Origin: Streptomyces smyrnaeus
Lineage (GTDB): Bacteria > Actinomycetota > Actinomycetes > Streptomycetales > Streptomycetaceae
Length of the DNA: 64,000 bases
Assembly (NCBI RefSeq): GCF_017676345.1
Contig: NZ_JAFFZM010000011.1
Span: 62,001-126,000 of the forward strand
Reading direction: 5' to 3'
A model generated the notes under the pieces. The model was not told where the DNA came from. It was given only the letters and a program-made list of their open reading frames with translations, and made no database searches. Below are positions 19,592-27,500 of the stretch, one piece after another. The stretch's first letter is position 1, and each line of letters starts with the position of its first letter. A program made the position numbers and the translations under genes.

Positions 19592-20851
19592 GTGCCGACA
19601 CTAAACAAAATACGGTCGGCGCTCGCCGGTGCAACGGGGCACGGCGGCCGGTCCATGGCCGCTCCCCACCGCTCGGACCTGCGCCGCTTCCGCTACGCCC
19701 TGACCGCTCTGTTCGCTCTCGACGGATTCCTCTTCGCCGGATGGGTGGTGAGGATTCCCGCAGTCAAGGCCCAGACAGGCGCCTCCGCCAGCACGCTGGG
19801 CCTCGCGCTGCTCGGCGTGTCGGCGGGGGCCGTGGCCACCATGATGGTGACCGGACGGCTGTGCGCCCGCTTCGGCAACCAACCCGTCCTCCTCGCCTGC
19901 GGATTCCTGCTGCCGCTCAGCGTCGCACTGCCGCCGCTCACCGGCTCGGCACTCGCACTGGGACTGGTGCTGCTGGTCTTCGGCGCCGCCTACGGCGGGA
20001 TGAACGTCGCCCTCAACAGCACCGCGGTGGAGCTGATCACCGCGCTGCGCCGCCCGGTGATGCCGGGCTTCCACGCCGCCTTCAGCCTCGGCGGCATGGT
20101 CGGCGCGGGCCTCGGCGGGCTGCTCGCCGGGCAGTTGACCGCCACCCGGCACCTGCTGCTGCTCACCGCCGCGGGGCTGGTCGTCGCCGCACTCGCCGCC
20201 CGACCGCTGCTGCGCTTCCAGCTGCCGGGCGCACGACGCCCGGGCGGGGAGGGACCCGACGGCACACCCGGTACCGCCGGACCCCCGCGGCCGGCCGGGC
20301 GCAGCCGCCGGCCGGTCGCCGTACTGGGCCTGATCGCGCTGTGCACGGCGTACGGCGAAGGCGCACTGGCGGACTGGAGCGCGCTGCATCTGACGGACGA
20401 TCTGGGCGCGAGCGCGGCCCTGGCCGCCTCCGGCTACTCGGTGTTCGCCGGAGCCATGACGCTGGGCCGGCTCTCGGGCACCACGCTCGTCGAGCGGCTG
20501 GGCCCCGGCAAGGTGCTGATCGGCGGCGGTGTACTGGGCTGCTGCGGCATGCTGCTGGGTTCCCTCGCACCGTCGGTGTGGCTCGTCCTGGGCGGCTTCG
20601 TCCTCACCGGCCTCGGCCTGGCCAACGTCTTCCCCATCGCCATCGGGCGCGCCGGCGATCTCGCGGGCCCCAGCGGGGTCGCGGCCGCCTCCACCTTCGG
20701 CTACGGCGGAATACTGCTCGGCCCGGTCGCCATCGGTTTCCTCGCCGACTGGTTCTCGCTGCGGTCGGCGCTGCTGACGGTCGCACTGCTCGCGGCGTTC
20801 GCCTCGGTGACGGCGGCGGCGACGCGCAAGAGGGTGCTGCCGGAAGGGTGA
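19592..20851 (+). CDS. Major facilitator superfamily transporter
   Basis: 419 residues from GTG 19592, chosen because a promoter-like TTGTAC/TATTCT pair ends six bases before it; ATG 19655 (398 residues) is the alternative and has no good ribosome site either. Twelve hydrophobic helices, first FALDGFLFAGWVVRIPAVKAQ, with the MFS loop GRLCARFGNQPVL after TM2. Likely a drug or sugar efflux pump of the inner-membrane-regulator type (PF07690). Divergent from the ROK repressor, which probably controls it. Confidence 0.85.
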   Translation: MPTLNKIRSALAGATGHGGRSMAAPHRSDLRRFRYALTALFALDGFLFAGWVVRIPAVKAQTGASASTLGLALLGVSAGAVATMMVTGRLCARFGNQPVLLACGFLLPLSVALPPLTGSALALGLVLLVFGAAYGGMNVALNSTAVELITALRRPVMPGFHAAFSLGGMVGAGLGGLLAGQLTATRHLLLLTAAGLVVAALAARPLLRFQLPGARRPGGEGPDGTPGTAGPPRPAGRSRRPVAVLGLIALCTAYGEGALADWSALHLTDDLGASAALAASGYSVFAGAMTLGRLSGTTLVERLGPGKVLIGGGVLGCCGMLLGSLAPSVWLVLGGFVLTGLGLANVFPIAIGRAGDLAGPSGVAAASTFGYGGILLGPVAIGFLADWFSLRSALLTVALLAAFASVTAAATRKRVLPEG

Positions 20852-20969
20852 GCAGGGCCGGGAGACGACCGGGAGCAGGGTCTCCTTCTTCTCCCGCTGG
20901 CCAGAATCTTTCGTTTGCCGTCACTCAGGCCAGTGTTATGGCAGGCCAACGGCTCGCACAGTGGAACCC

Positions 20970-21806
20970 ATGAACACCACTTGGACGCTGGACCGCACAT
21001 TCGAAAGCGCCGCCGGAACGGTGCGCTGGGCCGCCCTCGGCGACCCGGCGCAGCCGCCCGTGGTGCTGCTGCACGGCACGCCCTGGTCCTCCTACACCTG
21101 GCGGAACGTCGCCCGCGCCCTCTCGGCCGACCACCGCGTGTACGTGTGGGACATGCCGGGCTACGGCACCTCTGCACAGTACGAGGGACAGGACGTCACT
21201 CTGGGGTCGCAGGCCCGAGTGTTCACCCAGCTGCTCCAGCACTGGGGACTGGAGCGGCCCGCCGTGATCGCGCACGACTTCGGCGGCACGGTGGCCATGC
21301 GCGCGCATCTGCTGCACGGCGCGCTCTACGAACGGCTCGCGCTGGTGGACGTCGTGGTGGCCTTCGACTCCTGGGGCTCGCCCACCTACAAACTGATGGG
21401 TGGGCACCCGGACGTCTTCGCGCAGCTGCCGGCCGCTCTGCACGGCGCCATGGTCCGTGAGTACATCTCCTCCGCCAGCGCGCGGGGCCTGCACCCGGAC
21501 GTGCTCGACGAGCTGGCCCGGCCCTGGCTGAGCGAGGCGGGACAGCCCGCCTTCTTCCGGCAGATCTCCCAGAACGACCGGCGCTGGACCCACGAGGTCG
21601 AGGAGAGGTACGGCGAGACGGCGGTGCCCGTCCTCGTCTGCTGGGGCAGCGACGACGCGTGGATCCCGGCCGACAACGCGCAGCGGCTCGCCGACCGTAT
21701 CCCGTCGGCCCGGCTGCACATGATCGAAGGCGCGGGCCACCTCGTGCAGGAGGACGCTCCGGCCGAACTGACCGCGGCACTGGTCCGGTTCCTGGACGGA
21801 AAGTGA
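20970..21806 (+). CDS. Alpha/beta hydrolase, epoxide hydrolase / haloalkane dehalogenase-like
   Basis: 278 residues from ATG 20970 (GTG 20961 would add three). Oxyanion motif HGTPWSSYTWRNV (about 34-46), nucleophile elbow AHDFGG, where the nucleophile is Asp (near 100), acid region VCWGSDDAWI and catalytic His in EGAGHLVQED. An Asp nucleophile points to epoxide hydrolases or dehalogenases rather than esterases. The Trp that follows the Asp in most haloalkane dehalogenases is Phe here, so an epoxide hydrolase or unknown activity is more likely. Confidence 0.85.
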   Translation: MNTTWTLDRTFESAAGTVRWAALGDPAQPPVVLLHGTPWSSYTWRNVARALSADHRVYVWDMPGYGTSAQYEGQDVTLGSQARVFTQLLQHWGLERPAVIAHDFGGTVAMRAHLLHGALYERLALVDVVVAFDSWGSPTYKLMGGHPDVFAQLPAALHGAMVREYISSASARGLHPDVLDELARPWLSEAGQPAFFRQISQNDRRWTHEVEERYGETAVPVLVCWGSDDAWIPADNAQRLADRIPSARLHMIEGAGHLVQEDAPAELTAALVRFLDGK

Positions 21807-21843
21807 GCGTCCCCCGGCAAGAGCCGGTGCTAGCGTCGCGTCC

Positions 21844-22308
21844 ATGGCAAACGTGCTGCGCACACCGAAGGGGCTGCTGCGAGCCCTGAACTGGTATCCG
21901 CCGTACCGCTTCGCGGGCATCCGCGTACTGGAGATCGCCGACGACTGGAGCAGCGCCCGGGTACGGCTACGGCTCAGCCGGCTGAACCGGAACTACTTCG
22001 GCACCCAGTTCGGCGGCTCGCTCTACTCGATGAGCGACCCGTTCTGGGCGCTGCTGACGGTCAACAGCCTCGGCCGGGAGTACGTGGTGTGGGACAAGGC
22101 CGCCGAGATCGAGTTCGTCTCCCCCGGACGGGGCGATGTCTACACCGAGTTCAAGCTGACCGAGGACCGGCTGGAGGAGATCCGCGCCGCCACGGCGGAC
22201 GGCTCCAAGGCGCTGCCCTGGTTCGAGTCGACGGTCACGGCGGCCGACGGCACCCTCGTCGCCCGCGTCCGCAAACAGCTCTACGTCCGCCGCAAGCGGG
22301 ACAGCTGA
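21844..22308 (+). CDS. DUF4442 hotdog-fold (thioesterase-like) protein
   Basis: 154 residues. The hotdog pattern is seen in LNRNYFGTQFGGSLYSMSDPFWALL (helix) and the strands AAEIEFVSPGRGDVYTEFKL and ARVRKQLYVRRK. The family is related to PaaI/YiiD acyl-CoA thioesterases; substrate unknown. No ribosome site precedes the ATG, but TAGCGT lies seven bases before it, compatible with leaderless expression. It converges on the response regulator gene across a strong hairpin. Confidence 0.8.
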   Translation: MANVLRTPKGLLRALNWYPPYRFAGIRVLEIADDWSSARVRLRLSRLNRNYFGTQFGGSLYSMSDPFWALLTVNSLGREYVVWDKAAEIEFVSPGRGDVYTEFKLTEDRLEEIRAATADGSKALPWFESTVTAADGTLVARVRKQLYVRRKRDS

Positions 22309-22339
22309 CCGGCAGGCGGCCCTCCGCCGCCTGCCGGTC
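22307..22339. terminator. Bidirectional hairpin terminator
   Basis: Perfect 13-bp stem GACCGGCAGGCGG with a 7-nt loop, starting at the stop codon of the DUF4442 gene and ending 26 bp before the stop of the convergent response regulator. Confidence 0.75.
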
Positions 22340-22364
22340 GCCTCCGGCACTCCGCCCCCGGCTC

Positions 22365-23030
22365 TCAGCCGAGCCAGCCCGGCCGCACCAGGCCCGACTC
22401 GTAGGCGAGAACGACAAGTTGGGCGCGGTCGCGGGCGCCCAGCTTGACCATCGTGCGGCTCACATGGGTCTTGGCGGTCAGCGGCGAGACGACCAGCCGA
22501 CGGGCGATCTCCTCGTTGGAGAGCCCTATCCCCACCAAGGCCATCACCTCCCGCTCCCGCTCGGTGAGTTCGGCCAGCCCCTCGATCCCGGTGGGCTCCT
22601 TGGACCGGGCCGCGAACTCCTCGATGAGCCGCCGCGTGACACCCGGCGACAGCAGCGCGTCCCCGGCGACCACGGCACGCACGGCGCGCACCAACTCGTC
22701 CGGCTCGGTGTCCTTGACGAGAAAGCCCGAGGCGCCCGAGCGCAGCGCCTCGAAGACGTACTCGTCCAGCTCGAAGGTGGTCAGCATGACCACCCGCACC
22801 GCTCGCAACTGAGGATCTGAGGTGATGCGGCGGGTGGCGGCCAAGCCGTCGACGAGCGGCATCCGGATGTCCATCAAGGTGAGGTCGGGAGCGAGTTCGC
22901 GTACCGACGCGACCGCCTCCTCGCCGTCGGCCGCCTCCCCCACCACCTCGATGTCCGGCTGCGCGTCCAGCAGCGCACGGAATCCGGCGCGCACCAGAAG
23001 CTGGTCGTCGGCCAGCAGCACACGGATCAC
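22365..23030 (-). CDS. NarL/LuxR-family response regulator
   Basis: 221 residues. Receiver domain with the acidic pocket LLADDQ, phospho-acceptor Asp in LTLMDIRMP (about 54) and the KDTEPDELVRAVRAV helix; C-terminal LuxR helix-turn-helix (LTEREREVMALVGIGLSNEEIARRL region, about 155-180). It receives phosphate from the kinase encoded 48 bp upstream and binds DNA. Boxes at 24420-24435 and 17699-17718 are candidate targets. Confidence 0.95.
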   Translation of the reverse strand: MIRVLLADDQLLVRAGFRALLDAQPDIEVVGEAADGEEAVASVRELAPDLTLMDIRMPLVDGLAATRRITSDPQLRAVRVVMLTTFELDEYVFEALRSGASGFLVKDTEPDELVRAVRAVVAGDALLSPGVTRRLIEEFAARSKEPTGIEGLAELTEREREVMALVGIGLSNEEIARRLVVSPLTAKTHVSRTMVKLGARDRAQLVVLAYESGLVRPGWLG

Positions 23031-23078
23031 GCTCTGCCTCCCCTTCTCGGCGGCTCTGCGGCTCTGCGGCCGGGGCGC

Positions 23079-24368
23079 TCACTGTAGCGGCGCCCTGTTC
23101 TCCCCGGAACGCAGCGGGATCGTCGCCCGGACCCGGAAGCCACCGTCCGCGCGCCGCCCCGCCTCGACGGTCCCGCCGAACGCCGCGGCCCGCTCACGCA
23201 TCCCCGTCAGCCCGTTGCCATCGCCTGTCGGCCCGCTACCGGTCGCCGGCCCCTCGTCGTCGACCAGCAGTTCCAGCACATCGGTGCCGTAGCGGATACG
23301 GACGTCGGCGGTACGGGAGCCGGAGTGCCGCACGATGTTGGTGAGCGCCTCCTGCACGACGCGGAACGCCGCGAGGTCGGCGCCCGGCGGCAGCGGTACG
23401 GGCGTGCCCTCGGTGCGGGTGGTGACCCGGAGCCCCGCGCTCGCCGCCTGTTCGGTGAGTTCCCCGAGCCTGTCGAGCCCCGGCGCCGGCGCGCGGGGCG
23501 CGTCCCCCGGCGCCCGCAAGGTGGCCAGCACCTGCCGGACCTCGCCGAGCGCCTCCTTGCTGGCCGCCTTGATGGTGGTGAGCGCCGCGCGGGCCTGCGC
23601 GGGGTCGGAGTCCAGCAGTGCGAGCCCGACGCCCGCCTGCACATTGATCACGGAGATGCTGTGCGCCAGTACGTCGTGCAGCTCGCGGGCGATCCGCAGC
23701 CGCTCCTCGTCCGCCCGGCGCGCGGCGGCCTCCTCTTCCTCCCGCGCCCGGCGCTCCCGCTCGGCGAGGCGCACCCGGGCCAGCTCTCCGGCCGTGCACA
23801 GCGCGACCATCCATACGGCCATGAACAGGTCGGTTCCCCACGGTCCCGGCCCCTCCGGTGGCAGCCAGCGGTGGAAGGCGTGGAACGCCAGCAGATGCCC
23901 CAGCCACAGCATCCCCAGCGCGCCCCAGGTCGCGTACCGGTACCCGGCGACGAGCGCGGCGAACCCGGCGACCACGACGCTGAACAGCGCCGGCCCGTAG
24001 GGATAACCGGCCGCCAGATACGCCAGTGTCACCGCCGAGGCCCCGAACACCGTCGTACGCGGAAACCGGTGCCGCAGCAGCAGCAGAACCGGCCCGAGCG
24101 CCAGCAGCACCCGGGCCGCGACATCCAGGCCCACGGTGTCCGCCCGCTGATTGTGCGCCGCGAAGCCCGTACCGACCTGCTGGAAGACGAGCACGGCGAG
24201 CGAGGAGAGCCACGGGATGTGCCGCCGCGCCCGCCCCGGCCCGAACCGGCGCCGCCACGGCAGCAGCGGCCACCACGACTCCCCCGCTGCGGCCCGGCTC
24301 GCGGAAGTCGGGGGTGTGGGGGCGCCGGGCGGGTCGGCGGAGGGCGGAGTGCTGGTCACGACCTTCAC
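23079..24368 (-). CDS. Two-component sensor histidine kinase (HisKA_3, NarX/DesK type)
   Basis: 429 residues from GTG 24368 (GTG 24359 is possible). Pro-rich N-terminus, four to five membrane helices (about 50-185) with very short external loops, a charged coiled-coil (AERERRAREEEEAAARRADEE), the phospho-acceptor box IARELHDVLAHSIS (His near 236) and an HATPase domain with the G box GNGLTGMRERAAAFGG. The lack of a large external domain suggests sensing in or at the membrane, as in cell-envelope stress kinases. Operon with the response regulator. Confidence 0.92.
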   Translation of the reverse strand: MKVVTSTPPSADPPGAPTPPTSASRAAAGESWWPLLPWRRRFGPGRARRHIPWLSSLAVLVFQQVGTGFAAHNQRADTVGLDVAARVLLALGPVLLLLRHRFPRTTVFGASAVTLAYLAAGYPYGPALFSVVVAGFAALVAGYRYATWGALGMLWLGHLLAFHAFHRWLPPEGPGPWGTDLFMAVWMVALCTAGELARVRLAERERRAREEEEAAARRADEERLRIARELHDVLAHSISVINVQAGVGLALLDSDPAQARAALTTIKAASKEALGEVRQVLATLRAPGDAPRAPAPGLDRLGELTEQAASAGLRVTTRTEGTPVPLPPGADLAAFRVVQEALTNIVRHSGSRTADVRIRYGTDVLELLVDDEGPATGSGPTGDGNGLTGMRERAAAFGGTVEAGRRADGGFRVRATIPLRSGENRAPLQ

Positions 24369-24419
24369 GCTAGCCCCGGGGCGCACACCGCGGCGTCGGC
24401 CGAGCGCGGTCAGCACGGC

Positions 24420-24435
24420 TACTCCCCGCGGAGTA
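24420..24435. promoter_or_regulatory. Palindrome upstream of the kinase gene
   Basis: TACTCC-CCGC-GGAGTA, perfect 6-bp arms, 52 bp upstream of the kinase start. Possible autoregulatory site of the NarL-type regulator; a similar box lies at 17699-17718. Confidence 0.4.
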
Positions 24436-24488
24436 CACGGGCCCCGGACCTGCCGCGATACGGCGCGACGCGGTCCCGGGCGCTCGCC

Positions 24489-25199
24489 TCAGCGGCGCAG
24501 CCCCACCTGGTCGGCAAGACGCTCGACGGCGTGGTCGAAGAACGCGTCCCGGGCGTCGACGACTCCGGTGAAGTGCCCGAACAACTCGAAGCCGACCAGC
24601 CCGAAGAGCTGGGACCACGCCGCGACGGCCTCCGCGGCGACCGCCGGGGGCAACTCCACACCGATGATCCCGACCAGCCGTTCGGCATCCTTCAGCACCG
24701 CTTCCGGCGCCGCAGCCCCGCGTGCGGGCTCGCGCAGCGCACCGCAGGCGTACGCGTCGCGCAGCACGGCGAACAGGGCGAGCCCCACCCGGGCGGCCGA
24801 CTGCGTGGTGCTGGACGGCGCGGAGTACCCGGGAACGGGCGAGCCGTAGATCAGCGCGTACTCGTGCGGATGCGCCAGTCCCCACCCGCGTACCGCCCGG
24901 CAGACGGCCCGCCAGCGGACGAGATGCGAGTCCCCCACCGACTCGGCGTCGGCGAGCGCCGCTTCGGCCGCTGCTCCGACCGCGTCGTAGGCGTCCGTGA
25001 TCAGCGCCGTCAGCAGATCGTCGCGGCTGGGGAAGTACCGGTAGAGGGCCGACGAGACCATGCCGAGGCCACGGGCGACGGCGCGGAGGGAGAGCCGCGA
25101 GGCGCCCTCCTCCGCGAGATGGCGGCGCGCCTCGTCCTTGATCGCGGTGGTGATCTCCCCTCGGGCCCGCTGCCGGGCGCCCTGAATCCTGCTGCTCAT
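24489..25199 (-). CDS. TetR-family transcriptional regulator
   Basis: 236 residues from ATG 25199. N-terminal helix-turn-helix (ASRLSLRAVARGLGMVSSAL and YRYFPSRDDLL, about 34-63) and a C-terminal WHG-like ligand domain (DAYACGALREP, LFGLVGFELFGHF). Divergent from the DDN-like gene. The region between the two genes is filled by a 19-bp-period palindrome array that could contain its operators. Ligand unknown. Confidence 0.92.
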   Translation of the reverse strand: MSSRIQGARQRARGEITTAIKDEARRHLAEEGASRLSLRAVARGLGMVSSALYRYFPSRDDLLTALITDAYDAVGAAAEAALADAESVGDSHLVRWRAVCRAVRGWGLAHPHEYALIYGSPVPGYSAPSSTTQSAARVGLALFAVLRDAYACGALREPARGAAAPEAVLKDAERLVGIIGVELPPAVAAEAVAAWSQLFGLVGFELFGHFTGVVDARDAFFDHAVERLADQVGLRR

Positions 25200-25202
25200 G
25201 GC

Positions 25203-25362
25203 GAGCAGTGTCGCAGGTGTGAGAGCAGCGCTCAACAAAGCGATCGGCGCTCACCAGTGTGAGCACCGCCCTGCAGCGAGAGCACTGCTCTTGCCCAGCC
25301 GCCCCAGGAGTGCAACACTGCTCTACATCGAGAGCACCGCTCTCGAAGTGGAGCACCAGTTC
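25203..25362. repeat. 19-bp-period palindrome array A (GAGC-N3-GCTC)
   Basis: Units with centres at 25208, 25228, 25247, 25266, 25285, then (after a phase slip, degenerate unit near 25299) 25318, 25337 and 25356. Best units: AGAGCACTGCTCT (25279-25291) and TCGAGAGC-ACC-GCTCTCGA (25328-25346). The array fills most of the gap between the divergent tetR and DDN-like genes. It shares the 16-mer CGAGAGCACCGCTCTC with array B at 32548-32845. Confidence 0.75.
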
Positions 25363-25401
25363 ACGCCTTCACGCCGTGTCCACCCTTGATGGAGGAATCC
25401 G

Positions 25402-25857
25402 ATGCCGCCCACGCCGTACGTCAAGCGCCCCGGCTGGTTCACCAACAACGTGCTGAACCGCACCGTCGCCTGGTTCTCCCGGCGAGGCATCAGCCTGGCA
25501 GGGTCCAATGTGCTCGCGGTCAAGGGCCGCAAGAGCGGCGAGTGGCGCCGTACACCCGTCAATCCACTCACCCACGAGGGCGGGACCTACCTGGTAGCGG
25601 CCCGTGGACACGTGCAGTGGACGCACAACATGCGCGCGGCCGGCGGCGGCGAGATGTTCCACGGCAGACGGGGGCGGCGCTTCACCGCGGCCGAGGTACC
25701 GGACGAGGAGAAGCCGGAGATCCTGCGGGCGTATCTGCGCAAGTGGAAGTGGGAGGTCGGGGCGTTCTTCGAGGGTGTGGGTCCGGACTCCTCCGACGAG
25801 GAGCTGAGGGCGGCGGCCGTCCGCCACCCCGTCTTCCGGCTCACCTACGTCGACTGA
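25402..25857 (+). CDS. Deazaflavin (F420)-dependent nitroreductase-family protein (DDN-like)
   Basis: 151 residues with GGAGG seven bases before the ATG. Split beta-barrel of the DDN/nitroreductase family: NVLAVKGRKSGEWRRTPVNP (about 37-56, the F420 phosphate-binding region in this family), YLVAARGHVQWTHNMRA and the C-terminal PVFRL. Members use reduced F420 to reduce quinones or nitro compounds in actinobacteria. It is divergent from a TetR gene that may repress it. Confidence 0.85.
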   Translation: MPPTPYVKRPGWFTNNVLNRTVAWFSRRGISLAGSNVLAVKGRKSGEWRRTPVNPLTHEGGTYLVAARGHVQWTHNMRAAGGGEMFHGRRGRRFTAAEVPDEEKPEILRAYLRKWKWEVGAFFEGVGPDSSDEELRAAAVRHPVFRLTYVD

Positions 25858-25901
25858 CGCCTCCCGCGCGGATCAACACGGCTCAACGCGGATCACACGG
25901 A

Positions 25902-27374
25902 TCACGCGGGACGCCGGGACGTCGCCTGGTCGCCGCCGCCTTCCCCGCCGTCACCGTCGCCGCCGTCACGCTGTGCGCCGCCGCTGCCGGTCCCGGCACC
26001 GCCGTCGGCCCCGGATACGCCCGTGTCCTGCGCGGCCTCCGCCTCCTGTTGTGCGGCCTCGCGACGGTCGAGGGTGTCCAGCGCGCGGCGGGCCACGGGG
26101 TGGACGCGGACGACCTCGGCGAGCGAGGTGGCCCCGCGGGTGAAGCGGGCGAAGACGTTCCAGGCGGGGCGGAACCCGGTGAGTGCGGCGTGGAAGAGCC
26201 CCGGGCGGCGGGAGAAGATCCGCAGCAGCCGCCGCCCCACGCCCATCTCGACGCCGAGCCCCGCCTTGACGGCAAAGGCGTAGTTGAGGGCCTGCCGCCG
26301 GGCGTCCACCGCGTCGTGCGCCTCGGCGATCCGTACGGCCCACTCCCCCGCCAGACGTCCCGAGCGGAGCGCGAAGGAGATGCCCTCGCGGGTCCAGGGC
26401 TCCAGCAGCCCGGCCGCGTCACCGCAGACCAGTACCCGGCCGCGGGAGAGGGGCGAGTCGTCGGCACGGCAGCGGGTCAGATGCCCCGAGGAGACGCGGG
26501 GCTCGAATCCGGCCAGGCCGAGGCGGCCGATGAAGTCGTCCAGATAGCGCTTGGTGGCCGCGCCCTCGCCGCGGGCGGAGATGACGCCGACGGTGAGGGT
26601 GTCGCCCTTGGGGAAGACCCAGCCGTAACTGCCCGGCAGCGGGCCCCAGTCCACCAGTACGCGCCCGGCCCAGTCCTCGGCGACGCTCTGCGGGACCGGG
26701 ATCTCGGCCTCCAGCCCCAGGTCGACCTGGTCCATCTTGACCCCGACATGGGCCCCTATCCGGCTGGCGCTGCCGTCGGCGCCGACGACGGCCCGGGCGA
26801 GAACGGGTCGTTCCTCGCCCGTCAGGACGACGGCGACCGTGCGGCGGTCGGGCACGGCCGGACCGTGCTGTTCGACCCGGGAGACCGTCACTCCGGTGCG
26901 TACCTCGGCTCCGGCCTTGACGGCGTACTCGACCAGGCCGTTGTCGAACTCGTCCCGGTTGACGAGCCCGAAGAGCATGTTGCGGGAGCGGCGGGTGCGG
27001 GTGAGCTTGCCGTTGAGGGCGAAGGTCACGGCGTGCACACGCTCGCGCAGGGGCAGGTCGAAGCCGGGGGGCAGCGCGTCGCGGGAGGGGCCGATGATGC
27101 CGCCGCCGCAGGTCTTGTAGCGGGGCAGTTCGGCCTTCTCCAGGAGCAGAACGCTGCGGCCCGCGACGGCGGCCGCGTAGGCGGCCGAGGCCCCGGCGGG
27201 TCCGGCGCCGACCACGACGACGTCCCAGACGGGGCGGTCCTCTCCCCCGTCCGCCACGGGTCCCTCGGCGGGGCGCTCGACGGGGTGCTCCTCACCGGAC
27301 CCACCCGCCTGGCCCGTGCCGGCGTTCCCCGCGGGCTCGACGTCCTCGTTCCCGGCTGCGTGCTCGCTGCTCAC
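25902..27374 (-). CDS. FAD-dependent oxidoreductase, geranylgeranyl reductase family
   Basis: 490 residues from GTG 27374 (GGGAG 11 bases upstream). After a disordered acidic N-terminus comes the FAD dinucleotide motif VVVVGAGPAGASAAYAAA (about 52-69), the family signature PRYKTCGGGI, the second FAD motif VLVCGDAAGLLEPWTREGI and a C-terminal low-complexity tail rich in Gly, Asp and Ala. Members reduce isoprenoid double bonds (for example geranylgeranyl chains) or act in menaquinone and lipid metabolism; the substrate here is not evident. Confidence 0.88.
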   Translation of the reverse strand: MSSEHAAGNEDVEPAGNAGTGQAGGSGEEHPVERPAEGPVADGGEDRPVWDVVVVGAGPAGASAAYAAAVAGRSVLLLEKAELPRYKTCGGGIIGPSRDALPPGFDLPLRERVHAVTFALNGKLTRTRRSRNMLFGLVNRDEFDNGLVEYAVKAGAEVRTGVTVSRVEQHGPAVPDRRTVAVVLTGEERPVLARAVVGADGSASRIGAHVGVKMDQVDLGLEAEIPVPQSVAEDWAGRVLVDWGPLPGSYGWVFPKGDTLTVGVISARGEGAATKRYLDDFIGRLGLAGFEPRVSSGHLTRCRADDSPLSRGRVLVCGDAAGLLEPWTREGISFALRSGRLAGEWAVRIAEAHDAVDARRQALNYAFAVKAGLGVEMGVGRRLLRIFSRRPGLFHAALTGFRPAWNVFARFTRGATSLAEVVRVHPVARRALDTLDRREAAQQEAEAAQDTGVSGADGGAGTGSGGAQRDGGDGDGGEGGGDQATSRRPA

Positions 27375-27446
27375 GATGTGTTGTGCTCCCGCTTGACCTC
27401 GGCTTACGGATGGCCCATCGCATCCTACGGGCCCGCCAATGTGCGA

Positions 27447-27469
27447 TACACATGTCTCCGTACACGTGT
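27447..27469. promoter_or_regulatory. Paired ACACRTGT motifs in divergent promoter region
   Basis: TACACATGT and TACACGTGT, 14 bp apart, between the divergent FAD-reductase and peptidase genes. ACACGTGT is itself a palindrome. Possible operator; regulator unknown. Confidence 0.35.
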
Positions 27470-27500
27470 GCCAACGTCGCGCCCACAAGGAGCGTTCCCC

